Shown: positions 1-10,030 of the stretch, piece by piece | How positions within the stretch are numbered: position 1 is the first letter of the stretch | Layout: every line of letters begins with the position of its first letter | Source: Methylohalomonas lacus | GTDB taxonomy: Bacteria; Pseudomonadota; Gammaproteobacteria; Methylohalomonadales; Methylohalomonadaceae | Direction: 5' to 3' | Assembly (NCBI RefSeq): GCF_024808875.1 | Contig: NZ_JANUCT010000006.1 | Location: 62,001-126,000 of the forward strand | Length of the DNA stretch: 64,000 nucleotides | Made by a program: the position numbers and the translations under genes | Notes under the pieces: generated by a model | Databases searched by the model: none | Told to the model about the DNA's origin: nothing | Seen by the model: only the letters and a program-made list of their open reading frames with translations

Positions 1-1562
1 TGGCGAGTATTTTCATCGGCGTGCTCGATCCGGTTGGGTTTGAACAGGCGCTTGACCGCCGCGTGATCCTGCTTGCGGCTGAAGCGGTCGAACGCGGCAC
101 GGAAATCCTGCAGGCAGCGAGCATGGCGCGCGTCGCAGTCAGCGATCAGCTGCTGTACGCGCCCGGCTGCTGCCGCACTCAGGCTGTGACGCTCGTGGAG
201 TTGCAGCAGCAGGTCGCCCTGTGTGCTGGCGTCGACGATCGCGCCCATGGTGTTCTGCAGTTTCTTCAACCGCTTGATCAGGTGATCGATCGCTGCCGCC
301 GGGTACAGCGAGCGAAACGCCTCGATGCCATAGCGCAGTTTCTTGCAGCGCTTGCGTAACTCGTGCAGGCCTTCAATATCGGTTTCCGGCTTCAGCTTGC
401 GGCCGCGTTTGCGAATGCCGCGATAACTGCGCCAGATGACACGATCGGCCGTGGCCTTGATCGGCATGGCCGCCGCCTCGCCGGCATAGCCGCCGGCGGC
501 GGCACGTTCCAGCCAGCTGCGCCAGTCACGCATGTCGCGCGCGTAACGCGCGCTGTCCAGGTAGCGCAACAGCCGCGCCCGGGCGCGTTCGCGCTCGTCC
601 CGGCAGATCGCACGCAGCTCATCGTGCACCCCGGCCGGCGCGTCGCCAGGCAAATGATCGAATTCGAGCAGAAAGACATCCCAGTCACGGCAATCGCCGG
701 TAACGCGACTGAGTTCAGCGAACAGGGTCTTGAAGCGCGCGCGTGCTTCCTCATCCGGCAGCGGCATGGCCTGCTGTAGCAGGGTACGACTGCGGCGGCA
801 GGCGACGCGGTAATCATGCAGGAACTCCGTGTCGATGTCATCGCGTATGCCGGCCTCGTTCAGCTCCATGACGCCGAGCAGGAACAGCTGCAGGCGGCCG
901 AGTGACGCATCGGTGCGTTCGTCCGGTTCGAGTGCCAAAATCAGCCGGGCGTCGTAACCGCCCGGCACGATATCGCGTTCGCGGCACAGCTGCTCGAACG
1001 GATCGGCCTGTTGCGCAGCCAGCGTCAGCTGCGGTTCCAGCTGCCGGCGCAGGGCATCGCCCTGATCGACATAACCGCGCAATGGCGCGATCGACAGCTG
1101 CACGTACAGCACCTCGGCATCGCGGCGATCATGAAAGGTCGACACGTCAATGTACGCAACAGTCTTGCCGTTGACGTCGCGAAAGTCATGACGCTGCAGG
1201 CGGTGAAACCAGTTCGCCACCGGCAGTAGCGCGCGTACGTCACAAATCTTCTCCAGCTGACGCCGCAGCCGGGACGCCGTCAGTTCCGCGGGAAAAGCCG
1301 GCATGCGCTCAACCGGCAGCAGATGCTGCGCCTGTTCGCGCTCGAAACCATGCAATCGCAGCTGGCCACGACCCGCGGCCCAGTCCAGTTCCAGTACCCG
1401 GTGCTTTCGGTAAAGCCGCCAATCAAAAGTATCGAAATAGCTGCGCCGATACACACGCCCGGCCTGTGGCACGAGACTGCCCGCCTGCGGCGCGAGCCAG
1501 CGCCGCAAACACTCCACCGTCGGCGCCTCGGGCAAGATGTACCGGTAAACTGTGTCCTGCAT
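1..1562 (-). CDS. CYTH/CHAD-domain protein, partial (3' end outside window)
   Basis: The reverse strand stays open from an ATG at 1562 (preceded by AGAAAGG) to the left edge, about 520 codons, so the C-terminus is missing. The N-terminal part carries a motif typical of CYTH triphosphate-tunnel domains (RSYFDTFDWRLYR, near residues 35-47). The remainder is rich in Arg, His and Glu/Asp in regular helices, as in CHAD domains, which bind polyphosphate. Fusions of this kind include inorganic triphosphatases (YgiF-like) and polyphosphate-associated proteins. I see the CYTH motif directly; the CHAD part is inferred from composition and position. The true reading frame is the one that continues through base 59 as AVKRLFKPNRIEH. 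Confidence 0.75.
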   Translation of the reverse strand, partial: MQDTVYRYILPEAPTVECLRRWLAPQAGSLVPQAGRVYRRSYFDTFDWRLYRKHRVLELDWAAGRGQLRLHGFEREQAQHLLPVERMPAFPAELTASRLRRQLEKICDVRALLPVANWFHRLQRHDFRDVNGKTVAYIDVSTFHDRRDAEVLYVQLSIAPLRGYVDQGDALRRQLEPQLTLAAQQADPFEQLCRERDIVPGGYDARLILALEPDERTDASLGRLQLFLLGVMELNEAGIRDDIDTEFLHDYRVACRRSRTLLQQAMPLPDEEARARFKTLFAELSRVTGDCRDWDVFLLEFDHLPGDAPAGVHDELRAICRDERERARARLLRYLDSARYARDMRDWRSWLERAAAGGYAGEAAAMPIKATADRVIWRSYRGIRKRGRKLKPETDIEGLHELRKRCKKLRYGIEAFRSLYPAAAIDHLIKRLKKLQNTMGAIVDASTQGDLLLQLHERHSLSAAAAGRVQQLIADCDARHARCLQDFRAAFDRFSRKQDHAAVKRLFKPNRIEHADENTR

Positions 1563-1723
1563 GCCTTTCTCTTTGTTAAAAAGAATAAATATTCAGCACA
1601 TGCTTTAACTATTAATCCTGCACAATAATTATTGCAGTTCTACTGATTCTTGCCCCTGAAGTACAATCGATCTATGTCATTCGATCATTTTCTTGATCAT
1701 TGCAGGTGCCCGGAATGCGGCAT

Positions 1724-4700
1724 TCAAGTTGATTGATACAAACCATTACACTCGCGCCAACCAGCCATGAGCGGGAAGTAGAGCCCGAGCTTTACAGGCC
1801 GCTGATCCAGCGCGTACATGAACTCGGCATAACGTTCGAGCTGCGGCTGGTAACGCTCCCGTTCCTGGTCGAGGAACGCTTCCGGACTGCCGCCGGTGTG
1901 ACTGCCGGTCTTGTAGTCGATGATCCAGCGCATACCGTCTTTATCAACAAACGTGCGATCGATAACAACGCTTTCCAGGCGGCCATTGTTGAAACGCGTG
2001 AGTGCCAGTTCCGAGTCGGCCTGTTCATGGCTGTTGTCGAGTATCCAGTGGCCACGCGTGTCATTCAATGTGGTCTGCAGGGCCTGCCGTACCTGATCGA
2101 CTGCAGCGGCCCGGCGTTCTTCCGGCAGGCCCTGCTGAATGAGCAATGCCTGGATGGTCGGATTCAATTGATCGATGCGCGGCTGCGGCCAGGCACCGGC
2201 GCCGTCGCGGGCAATACGTTGCAATAGCCTATGCACGACTATGCCGATAACGCGCGCGGTCTCGCCGGCCCAGGAAAACTCGATCGGCAGGGCCGCGTCG
2301 GCCGCTTCCGTCAGCGGCGTCGGCAAGGCGACGGGTGCGGCCAGTGGCGGTACGGACCAATCGGCGCGCAGGCGTGTCGGCGTATAAACGGATGCCTGTG
2401 CATCCGTATGGCCCGCATCATCCTCACCATGGTAATCCGCCAATGCATTTTCATAGCTGGCCGCCAGCTGTGGCCAGAGCAGGGACAGGGCACTGCCGGA
2501 CTGCGGCGCTCGCAGTTCATACGAACCGTCGTCCTTTTCCTTCACAGTGGTATGACCGAGCAGATGCAGTTCGCGTCGGGCACGGGTACAGGCGACGTAC
2601 AGCAGGCGGCCGCGTTCGTACTCGCCGCGTTCCCGGTCCAGTGTCTGGATGAAACGGTAGACGCGATCGCGCTCGGCGCCGGCGGCGGTCAGCGGCGCGA
2701 TCAATAAATCCGCATGTTCCTCGCGCTGGCGGATCTGCCACAGCAACAATTGCGGGTCGTCGTGGCGCGGCCTGCGGCCAAGTCCCGGTATGATCACGCG
2801 ATCGAATTCCAGGCCCTTGGCCTTGTGCACGGTCATGATCTGCAGGACATCTTCGCCCACCTCCGGGTCCGGCGGCGCGAACAGCCGTTCGAGTTCGCGG
2901 ACCAGTGCCGCGCCGTTCAGCAGATCGCCGCCGTCTTCCATGCTTTCCAGCAAGCGGAAGAAAGCGGCCGCATCGTCCAGCGCCGCGGCGGCATGCACGC
3001 AGGCCGGACCGCCGAGCGCGTACCAGGTGGACTCGACCGTATTGCGCAGCGTCTGCCGGCGACGATCGGCAATCGCGGTATTGAGCACCTCGCGCACACG
3101 CTGCAGCCGTTGCCTGCCGTCATGAATTAATAATGTGTCATCTGCATTGATCAACTCCGGACCGGTGGCTTCCGGTTGCCGGGCCGCCAGCGCGTGCAGG
3201 TCCTGGCGCGTCAGGCCGCACCACGGCGCGCGCAGTAGCGACAGCCAGCTGATGCGATCCGCCGGATGCACCAGCGCCTGGGTCAGCGCGAGCAAATCGA
3301 GCACCACCGGCTGATGGCCGAGCCGCTCGATCTCCATGGCGCGGTAGCGAATGCCCTGCTGCCTGAGCAACGGCACCAGGCCGGCGAGATGATTGCGCGT
3401 CTGCACCAGCACGGCAGTGGTTGCACCCGCCGGCATGGGTTCATTAATAATGTCGAGTACCTGCTGTGCCTCGGCAACGGTGTCGTTACTGAACTGCGGG
3501 TACACCGACACGGCCCGGCCATCGCCGGCATGCCAGACGGCCGACGGCGCGTACGGCACGGCGCCGCTGGCGATGTCCGGGCGCTGCGGCAGCACTTGCT
3601 GAAAGCATTGATTGACCCAGTCGACGATGCCGCCAGTCGAGCGGAAGTTGGTGCCGAGTTGCAGTGGCACCAGCGGAATATCACCGAGGCCGTGCGCTGC
3701 CGTTTCCAGGAACAGGCCGACTTCGGCGGCGCGGAAACGGTAGATCGACTGCATGGGATCGCCGACCAAAAACAGCGTGCGGCCATCGCCGCGCTGCCAG
3801 CCGGCGGTCAGCAGCTTGAGCAATTCATTCTGGATGACGGAGGTGTCCTGAAACTCGTCAACCAGGATGTGGCTGATACGGTAGTCCAGCCGCAGGCCGA
3901 GATCGGTGGGATTGTCGGCGTCGCCCAGGGCCTGCAGCGCGCGCGCGGCCATCTCGGCAAAATCCACCTTGCCATGGGCGCCGAACACCACTTTCAGCTG
4001 CGCCACCGCCAGCGGCAGCAGTTCGGCCAGCGCTTCCAGCAGCTGCCATTGGCGATCCCCGAAGCGTGGCTCGGGCAATTCGCGCACCGCGTGCAGGCGC
4101 CGGCGAAAATCTTCCGCTGCAGCCAGGTCCAGCAATAACTGTTCAATGCGCGCCTTTTGATCCTTCGCCTCCGGTGGCAGGCCCTGGTTCTTGTTCAGCT
4201 TCTTGCGCCAGCCGCCGTCCCGGGTGAGCAGCAGCTCGGCCAGACCGCGCCACTGTGGCAGGGCGTCGACACTGGCGGCCGGCAGCGCGGCCAGATCGCG
4301 GCAGCCGGCAATGGCACTGGCGTCGGCCTCGAGATTGTCGGCGGCAAAGCCGGCCAGCGCGACGATGTCATCAGCGGCCGTTTCGGGCACGCACAGGCGC
4401 AGCTGTTCCAGCTGATGCATGATCTCGTTTGCCAGCGCCTGTTCGGCGTAGGCGCGATCGGTGCTGGCCGTGATCTGCGTCAGCCACTGCTCGCGTTTCG
4501 GTAGCATGGCCGTGAGCAGGGCGTGCGTCTTGTGCCAGTCGTTGTCGAGGTGGTTGAGTAGCGCGGCGATGGATGCGGACCAGCGCTCGCCGGACTCGAG
4601 CATCTCCAGCGTCTGGCGCACCGCTTCCTCGTACAGCTCGACCGGGGTTTCGGTGATCTGCGGCTGGGCGCCGAAGCCGGCGAGCAGCGGCAACTGACGC

Positions 4701-5083
4701 GTCAGTTCGGCGTTGAAAGCATCGATGGTCTGGATGCGCAGCCGCGCCGGATTGTCGGTCAGCTGCCAGTTCTGCTCGCGATCGCGTTCGCATGCGGTTT
4801 GCGCGAGTTCGCGCAGACGTTTTTCATTTTCCGAGTCGGCCGGTTCATCGGCCTGGCGCAACGCATCGAGTACCCGCTGGCGCATCTCGGCGGCGGCCTT
4901 GCGGGTGAAGGTAATCGCCAGGATCGCCTCCGGCCGCTCGACAGTCGCCAGCAACCGCAGATAGCGCTTGATCAACAGGTCGGTCTTGCCGGAGCCGGCC
5001 GGCGCCTGAACGATAAAGGATCCGGCCGGGTCCAGTGCCTGCTCGCGTACGGTCTGATCGGGCGGCTGTGCTGTGTTATTCAT
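1724..5083 (-). CDS. AddA/RecB-like UvrD-family helicase-nuclease
   Basis: An ATP-dependent exonuclease/helicase subunit of about 1119 residues. Visible SF1 helicase motifs are Walker A APAGSGKT (about residues 27-34), motif II LVDEFQDT (about 405), GDPMQSIYRFRAAE (about 440) and motif VI ACTRARRE (about 831). A C-terminal PD-(D/E)XK nuclease has WIIDYKTG near residue 1055. The frame is open upstream to 5377, but the ATG at 5083 is chosen because it starts a typical AddA/RecB N-terminus and overlaps the upstream gene's stop by 8 bp. That overlap implies translational coupling with the AddB-like gene. The pair should process double-strand breaks in place of, or alongside, RecBCD. Helicase and nuclease motifs look intact. 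Confidence 0.9.
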   Translation of the reverse strand: MNNTAQPPDQTVREQALDPAGSFIVQAPAGSGKTDLLIKRYLRLLATVERPEAILAITFTRKAAAEMRQRVLDALRQADEPADSENEKRLRELAQTACERDREQNWQLTDNPARLRIQTIDAFNAELTRQLPLLAGFGAQPQITETPVELYEEAVRQTLEMLESGERWSASIAALLNHLDNDWHKTHALLTAMLPKREQWLTQITASTDRAYAEQALANEIMHQLEQLRLCVPETAADDIVALAGFAADNLEADASAIAGCRDLAALPAASVDALPQWRGLAELLLTRDGGWRKKLNKNQGLPPEAKDQKARIEQLLLDLAAAEDFRRRLHAVRELPEPRFGDRQWQLLEALAELLPLAVAQLKVVFGAHGKVDFAEMAARALQALGDADNPTDLGLRLDYRISHILVDEFQDTSVIQNELLKLLTAGWQRGDGRTLFLVGDPMQSIYRFRAAEVGLFLETAAHGLGDIPLVPLQLGTNFRSTGGIVDWVNQCFQQVLPQRPDIASGAVPYAPSAVWHAGDGRAVSVYPQFSNDTVAEAQQVLDIINEPMPAGATTAVLVQTRNHLAGLVPLLRQQGIRYRAMEIERLGHQPVVLDLLALTQALVHPADRISWLSLLRAPWCGLTRQDLHALAARQPEATGPELINADDTLLIHDGRQRLQRVREVLNTAIADRRRQTLRNTVESTWYALGGPACVHAAAALDDAAAFFRLLESMEDGGDLLNGAALVRELERLFAPPDPEVGEDVLQIMTVHKAKGLEFDRVIIPGLGRRPRHDDPQLLLWQIRQREEHADLLIAPLTAAGAERDRVYRFIQTLDRERGEYERGRLLYVACTRARRELHLLGHTTVKEKDDGSYELRAPQSGSALSLLWPQLAASYENALADYHGEDDAGHTDAQASVYTPTRLRADWSVPPLAAPVALPTPLTEAADAALPIEFSWAGETARVIGIVVHRLLQRIARDGAGAWPQPRIDQLNPTIQALLIQQGLPEERRAAAVDQVRQALQTTLNDTRGHWILDNSHEQADSELALTRFNNGRLESVVIDRTFVDKDGMRWIIDYKTGSHTGGSPEAFLDQERERYQPQLERYAEFMYALDQRPVKLGLYFPLMAGWRECNGLYQST

Positions 5084-7793
5084 CGCCCGCCTCCATGTCG
5101 TGGCTGCCGAGGCTGATCGCGTCGATACGGCAGAGTGTGTACTGCGGGCAATAGCGGCAGGTCTGGCGCGGATCCTTGGGATCGACGTCGCTGTCGCCGG
5201 CGCCGAAGGATCGCGCCAGCGCGCCCAGCTGCGTTTGCCAGTAGGCGAGCAGGTCCGGCAGCGTCGCGCAGTCCGGCGGCAGTCGCTTCCATTCGCCGAC
5301 CGCATCGATGCCGGGCGCCACGCCAGAGCGATCGGCGACACCGGCGTACTGCAGCTCACCGATGCGCAGCTGGGCAAAAGCGATGCCGGCCAGGTGATCG
5401 CGCTGGCTGAGCGCGTACAGCGGCAGCTGCGGATCGTCCGGGCGCTCGTCGACCCAGACGCGGGTGTCCACGCGGCCGGTCTTGTAGTCGATGATCAGCC
5501 GACGGTTATCCTCAAGTCGATCCAGCCGGTCGATGCGACCGGCGAATTCGAGATCCTCGATGCGGATCGCCTGCTCGCTTTCACGCGCCTCGACACTGAA
5601 CGGCGCGCGTTCACGATCGAGTTGCAACCAGTCATTCGCGAGTGACTGCAGGCGCGCAGCCTCGACCTCGCGAAAGCGTGGCGGCAGTTGGCTGGCGTGC
5701 TTAGTTTCCCAGTCATTCAATGCCGTCCTGACGCAGCGGCCGACGAGTTCGGACTGCGCATTGGCGTCCAGCGCCAGCAACGCGCTCTGATCGCGCAGTT
5801 CGTCCCAGACCACACGCATGACCTCGTGCACCAGTGCGCCGCGGCCGGCGGCGTCGAGGCCGGGCACCGGTTCCTCGAGGGCGCGCGCATGCAGGCGGTG
5901 CTCGGCAAAGGCGCGGAACGGACAGGCCGCCTGGTTGCGCAGCACCGCGGTGCCACCGCGCAGCGGTTCGTCCGCTTGTCGCGGCGGCGGCGGATCGTCG
6001 TTAAAGGTCTCCAGCGGCGGCGCACTTGCGTACAGGCCATGCGCCAGGTCCGGCGCCGGCTCGTTCTCCTCAGTAACCGTCGGCAGGTGGGCCAGCAATG
6101 GTGACACCCGCAGCACGGCGTCACCTTCCTGCTGCGGCCAACTGACGACAATTCGCGGCGCGCTGGCAAGCAGGCGTTCAGTGGTACGGCGGGCGTAGTC
6201 GAGTTCGCGCTCGGCGGTGGCATGCGGCAGTTGATAGCGGCGCTGCAGCGGGATAGGCAGCAGCGGATGCGGCCGCGGGCTGGCCGGCCAGACATCATCG
6301 TGCAGCCCCATGATCCAGAGCCGATCGAACTGCAGCCCGGCCGCCTCCAGCAGGCCCATGATCTGCACCGGCGCAGCGGCCGACTGTGGCTGGAACAGCC
6401 TGTTGTTCGCCAGCCGCTTGAGGCTCGCGACTGCCTGCGGCCAGCCGAGCGGTCCGGCGTAGGCATCGAGTTGGGCGAATTCGCCCAGCAGTTCCCACCA
6501 TGCGGTAACGGTCTGGTATTCGGCGCTGGACAGGCTGCGACCGCGCGACCAGCCGAGCGCCGCCAGCCAGTCGCCGATCCAGCCGGCGTGCGTCGCCGCC
6601 GTCGGCCGGCCGCCGAACTGTTCGGCCAGCGACTGGCACTGCGCGATCGCCCGCTGCAGCAGCGGGCAACCGGCCTCGCCGGCATGGTAGTGCAGATCAT
6701 TCAGACTGACCTGCTCGCGGCCGCGCCGGCGCAGGCGGGCGTCCAGCCGCGCGCGACCATCGGCCTCGCTGTCGGCGCCGACCAGAAACGGCGAGCGCAG
6801 TAACGCGCCGGCCGTGGTCCAGCTGACCGGTCCGGCGGCCAGTTCCAGTGCCAGCAGGGCGTCGCGCACCAGCGGCATCGTCGCCAGCGGCCGGCCCAGC
6901 GAAATATTGTACGGCCGCTCGGCGTCGGCTCCCGGCAGGCGTACCCCCGGACACAGCAGTTCGTCGAACACACGTGCGATGGTCTCGCACTGGCTGGCCA
7001 GGTCCTGGACGACGATGCCGATGTTCAACGCCGGGTCCTGTTCCAGCTGCTGCCGCGCCCATGTGGCAGCCTGGCGGATCTCGGCGGCAGCGTCGACGCA
7101 GGGCAACTGTTCGCAGATGGCCTGTTCGTGTTCGGTAGCGGGCAGCGGCGTCACCTGGCAGCCGTGCTCGGCCAGCGTATCCAGCAACGCCTGCTGCTGC
7201 GGCCGCAGCTCGTCGAAACCGGCCAGATACAGTTCGGCGGGCACGGCCAGTTCGCCGTCGGCAAATGCCTTGTTGATGACATCGGCCAGGCGCGGCGGGT
7301 CCAGCCAGCCGTCGCGCTCGCTGCGGGCGATGAAGGTTTCCAGCCAGTTAGCAAAGGCACGCGTGTCCTCGTGATCGGCGAAATCCTGGCCGGCCTGCAG
7401 GGCCGACAACGGTACCTGCCAGCCGCATAACAGATCCCGCGCCTCGGCAGCGCTGGCGGCGGTGGCACCGGACTGCAGCAGCGCCCTGCCCGCTGCCGAA
7501 TGTTCAATAATGGACTGCCAGACCGCCTCGGCCTGCTGCGCACCGAGCAGCGCCGGCGGCGCCGTCCCGGCGGTATCGAGGCCTGCAGTGTCGAGATGAT
7601 AATCGAGCCAGGCGTCGTAACAGTGCTTGAGCCACGCCTGCCAGGAATAAATCGGCGCGCGCGTCCAGACTTCATGGCCGGCTTCACGGCTGAAGTCGGC
7701 ATGCCGCAGGCGCAACTGGCGCGCGAGACGATCGTTGGCGGTGATGATCGGCGCGCCCTGCTGAAAGGCCTGCTGGAATATACTCAATGACAT
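5076..7793 (-). CDS. AddB-like PD-(D/E)XK nuclease, probable DNA repair protein
   Basis: A 905-residue partner of the downstream AddA-like helicase. It resembles the 'probable DNA repair protein' family (TIGR03623 type), which is AddB-like. There is no Walker A lysine motif near the N-terminus. The middle has an inactivated-helicase-like segment (LWIMGLHDDVWPASPRPHP). The C-terminus carries a nuclease core with LIIDYKTGRVD near residue 768. The iron-sulfur staple cysteines of AddB nucleases are present: a Cys in NQAACPF, then C-x2-C-x5-C (CRYCPQYTLC, about residues 879-889). The 8-bp overlap with the next gene argues for one operon and one complex. The start is the ATG at 7793. Confidence 0.85.
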   Translation of the reverse strand: MSLSIFQQAFQQGAPIITANDRLARQLRLRHADFSREAGHEVWTRAPIYSWQAWLKHCYDAWLDYHLDTAGLDTAGTAPPALLGAQQAEAVWQSIIEHSAAGRALLQSGATAASAAEARDLLCGWQVPLSALQAGQDFADHEDTRAFANWLETFIARSERDGWLDPPRLADVINKAFADGELAVPAELYLAGFDELRPQQQALLDTLAEHGCQVTPLPATEHEQAICEQLPCVDAAAEIRQAATWARQQLEQDPALNIGIVVQDLASQCETIARVFDELLCPGVRLPGADAERPYNISLGRPLATMPLVRDALLALELAAGPVSWTTAGALLRSPFLVGADSEADGRARLDARLRRRGREQVSLNDLHYHAGEAGCPLLQRAIAQCQSLAEQFGGRPTAATHAGWIGDWLAALGWSRGRSLSSAEYQTVTAWWELLGEFAQLDAYAGPLGWPQAVASLKRLANNRLFQPQSAAAPVQIMGLLEAAGLQFDRLWIMGLHDDVWPASPRPHPLLPIPLQRRYQLPHATAERELDYARRTTERLLASAPRIVVSWPQQEGDAVLRVSPLLAHLPTVTEENEPAPDLAHGLYASAPPLETFNDDPPPPRQADEPLRGGTAVLRNQAACPFRAFAEHRLHARALEEPVPGLDAAGRGALVHEVMRVVWDELRDQSALLALDANAQSELVGRCVRTALNDWETKHASQLPPRFREVEAARLQSLANDWLQLDRERAPFSVEARESEQAIRIEDLEFAGRIDRLDRLEDNRRLIIDYKTGRVDTRVWVDERPDDPQLPLYALSQRDHLAGIAFAQLRIGELQYAGVADRSGVAPGIDAVGEWKRLPPDCATLPDLLAYWQTQLGALARSFGAGDSDVDPKDPRQTCRYCPQYTLCRIDAISLGSHDMEAGDE

Positions 7794-8031
7794 GACTTAT
7801 AGATCGATCCCTGTCTGGCCGACGATCATCGCAAGCGCCGGCAAACGTTCCGGTCAATGTTGCGAAGCGACCAATAAAACAAACGATATCAGCTGTTTAT
7901 GATATGTCCATTGCATCAGCACCAGTACCATTAAACGCTGGCCTCGTCCGATGACCGATGCTAGTCTGCCATAAAAGCAAGTCGTCGCGACCTGTCATCA
8001 CACACTCTCTAATAACGGACATCCTTGATCA

Positions 8032-9030
8032 ATGGCGAACACTGATCCGCTCATCAAAGCCAATGCTGACGTTGTCTGCCAGGTTCTTAAACCGGCACGG
8101 CCGGTGCCCGATATTATTGAAGACGCTCGCAACGGCCTGCTCAGTCGGCCGCGCACGCTACCGCCCAAATATTTTTACGATGCCCACGGTTCGGATCTGT
8201 TCGAGCGCATTACCGAAACGCGCGAGTACTACCCCAGCCGTACCGAGAACGAGCTGCTACAGCGTCATGCGCGCGACATCATCGCGTCAAGCAATCCCGA
8301 CCAGATTCTCGAACTCGGCAGTGGCAGCTCGCGCAAGACCCAGCGGCTGTTCGACGCCTGCGTCGACCTCGGCCACGCCTGCAATTATGCACCGATGGAT
8401 GTCTGCGAGGACATGCTGCTGCAGGCCAGCCAGGAACTATCCGGCAAATATGACTGGCTGGCGATCAATCCCATCGTCGGCGATTATCACGCCGGCCTCG
8501 ACAATCTGCCTTCGTTTACCGGCCGCCGACTGTTCGTGTTTCTGGGCAGTACCATCGGCAATTTCGAACCGGCAGCGGCACAGCGCTTCATCAATGAAAT
8601 CGAAAAATGCATGCGCGCCGGCGATCGTCTGCTACTCGGTGCCGACCGGGTCAAGGACCCGGCGATACTTGAAGCCGCCTACAACGATAACGACGGCGTG
8701 ACTGCCGCATTCAACCTGAATGTGCTGCGCGTGCTCAACCGCGAACTGCATGCCAATTTCGTACCCGATCGGTTTCGGCATCGTGCCGAGTACAACCCGA
8801 CGCACCAGCGCATCGAAATGCGACTGGTCAGCGAGCATGAACAGCACGTCCATCTCGGCCGGCTGGAGGCCGACATCAAGTTACAGAGCGGCGAAACTAT
8901 TCTGACCGAGGTCAGCCACAAGTTCACACCAGAATCACTGCAGGCACTCGTTACACACAGTGGCCTGACACTGCAAGAGCATTACCAGGCCGACGACGAT
9001 TACTTTTCACTGATACTCGCCCATAAATAA
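8032..9030 (+). CDS. egtD: L-histidine N-alpha-methyltransferase (EgtD family)
   Basis: A 332-residue SAM-dependent methyltransferase of the EgtD (dimethylhistidine N-methyltransferase) family, about the usual length. The family N-terminus is clear (LPPKYFYDAHGSDLFERITE), followed by EYYPSRTENELL and the SAM-binding stretch ILELGSGSSRKT; a later segment reads FLGSTIGNFEP. EgtD makes hercynine from histidine, the first step of ergothioneine synthesis. The usual next enzyme, the sulfoxide synthase EgtB, is not adjacent: upstream is a 238-bp spacer and downstream an alpha/beta hydrolase. Whether the cell makes ergothioneine or only hercynine cannot be decided here. Confidence 0.85.
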   Translation: MANTDPLIKANADVVCQVLKPARPVPDIIEDARNGLLSRPRTLPPKYFYDAHGSDLFERITETREYYPSRTENELLQRHARDIIASSNPDQILELGSGSSRKTQRLFDACVDLGHACNYAPMDVCEDMLLQASQELSGKYDWLAINPIVGDYHAGLDNLPSFTGRRLFVFLGSTIGNFEPAAAQRFINEIEKCMRAGDRLLLGADRVKDPAILEAAYNDNDGVTAAFNLNVLRVLNRELHANFVPDRFRHRAEYNPTHQRIEMRLVSEHEQHVHLGRLEADIKLQSGETILTEVSHKFTPESLQALVTHSGLTLQEHYQADDDYFSLILAHK

Positions 9031-9046
9031 GCCGGCCACACTCACC

Positions 9047-10030
9047 ATGTATCGCAAAACAGGCATTTTCGGGATGACGGACCGTTTCATCCCGGCATTA
9101 ATTATGTCGCTGTTGTTTATGCCGGCCTCGTCTGGAGCGGTCGATGTCAGTATTGGAAAGCCTCCCGGCAAGATGTATGACGTCGGCGGTTATGACCTGC
9201 AGTTGTACTGTACCGGCAGCGGTGGACCGAAAGTGATTGTTGATACCGGACTCGGCAGTTCATCCATGGAATGGCTCGCGATCCAGGATCGTGTGCGCAA
9301 ACATGCACGGATCTGCAGCTATGATCGCGCCGGTTACGGCTGGAGCGACGAAGGTCCGGGACCGCGTACCGCCGCGTTGATGGCGAAGGAACTGCACAAA
9401 TTGCTGCAAGCGGCCCAGGAAGCGCCCCCCTATATCCTGGTTGGTCATTCCTTTGGCGGCTACATCGCCCAGCACTTTGCCGAAAGCTACGCCAATGAGG
9501 TTGTCGGCATGGTACTGGTGGATTCATCCCATCCCGAACAGACCAGGCGCCTGCAACAACTGGCCAATCTCGAGGCCGGTGATAGTCTACAACAGGCGCA
9601 TGCAAGTTCAGTCAACCCGGTGATGCTGAGCCAGCCGCGCGGCAACCCGGCCGGTAATGCCCGGGAGATCGGTGAGTTCCTGAATTCACGCCGCAAGGCG
9701 ATCTTCGCGCAAATGGATGAACTGTCGAACTTCGCCGAAAGCGGCGCGCAGGTGGCCGAGTTGCGACCGTTCCCGGAAATGCCGCTGATTGTGTTGAGCC
9801 GCGGCCAGCCGGTCTGGGGTGAAACACCGGCCGGTCGTGCGGCCGAGGCACAATGGCAAATGCTGCAAAAGGAACTTGCGCAGCTGACCAACCACAGCGA
9901 GCAGCGCATCGCCCGTCACAGCGGGCATCACGTGCATATCGATCAACCGGAACTGGTCATCGAGGCCATTACCGATATCGTGCGCGCCAGCAACCTGCAG
10001 CCGACCCGGAACACGGCCGGCATCGACTGA
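9047..10030 (+). CDS. alpha/beta hydrolase, probably exported
   Basis: A 327-residue alpha/beta-hydrolase. An N-terminal hydrophobic stretch (about residues 14-30, LIMSLLFMPASSGA) looks like a signal peptide, so the enzyme is probably periplasmic. The nucleophile elbow is GHSFGG (about residue 136). RAGYGWSDEGPGP precedes it, as in haloalkane-dehalogenase/esterase-like hydrolases, and the C-terminal HSGHHVHIDQPE supplies the likely catalytic His. Substrate unknown. The gene starts 16 bp after egtD and may be co-transcribed. An internal ATG at 9074 is an alternative start. Its TGA directly abuts the stop of the convergent endonuclease gene. Confidence 0.8.
   Translation: MYRKTGIFGMTDRFIPALIMSLLFMPASSGAVDVSIGKPPGKMYDVGGYDLQLYCTGSGGPKVIVDTGLGSSSMEWLAIQDRVRKHARICSYDRAGYGWSDEGPGPRTAALMAKELHKLLQAAQEAPPYILVGHSFGGYIAQHFAESYANEVVGMVLVDSSHPEQTRRLQQLANLEAGDSLQQAHASSVNPVMLSQPRGNPAGNAREIGEFLNSRRKAIFAQMDELSNFAESGAQVAELRPFPEMPLIVLSRGQPVWGETPAGRAAEAQWQMLQKELAQLTNHSEQRIARHSGHHVHIDQPELVIEAITDIVRASNLQPTRNTAGID

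Noticed and set aside
3266-4138. 290-codon plus-strand frame
   Set aside because: Shadow of the AddA-like gene.
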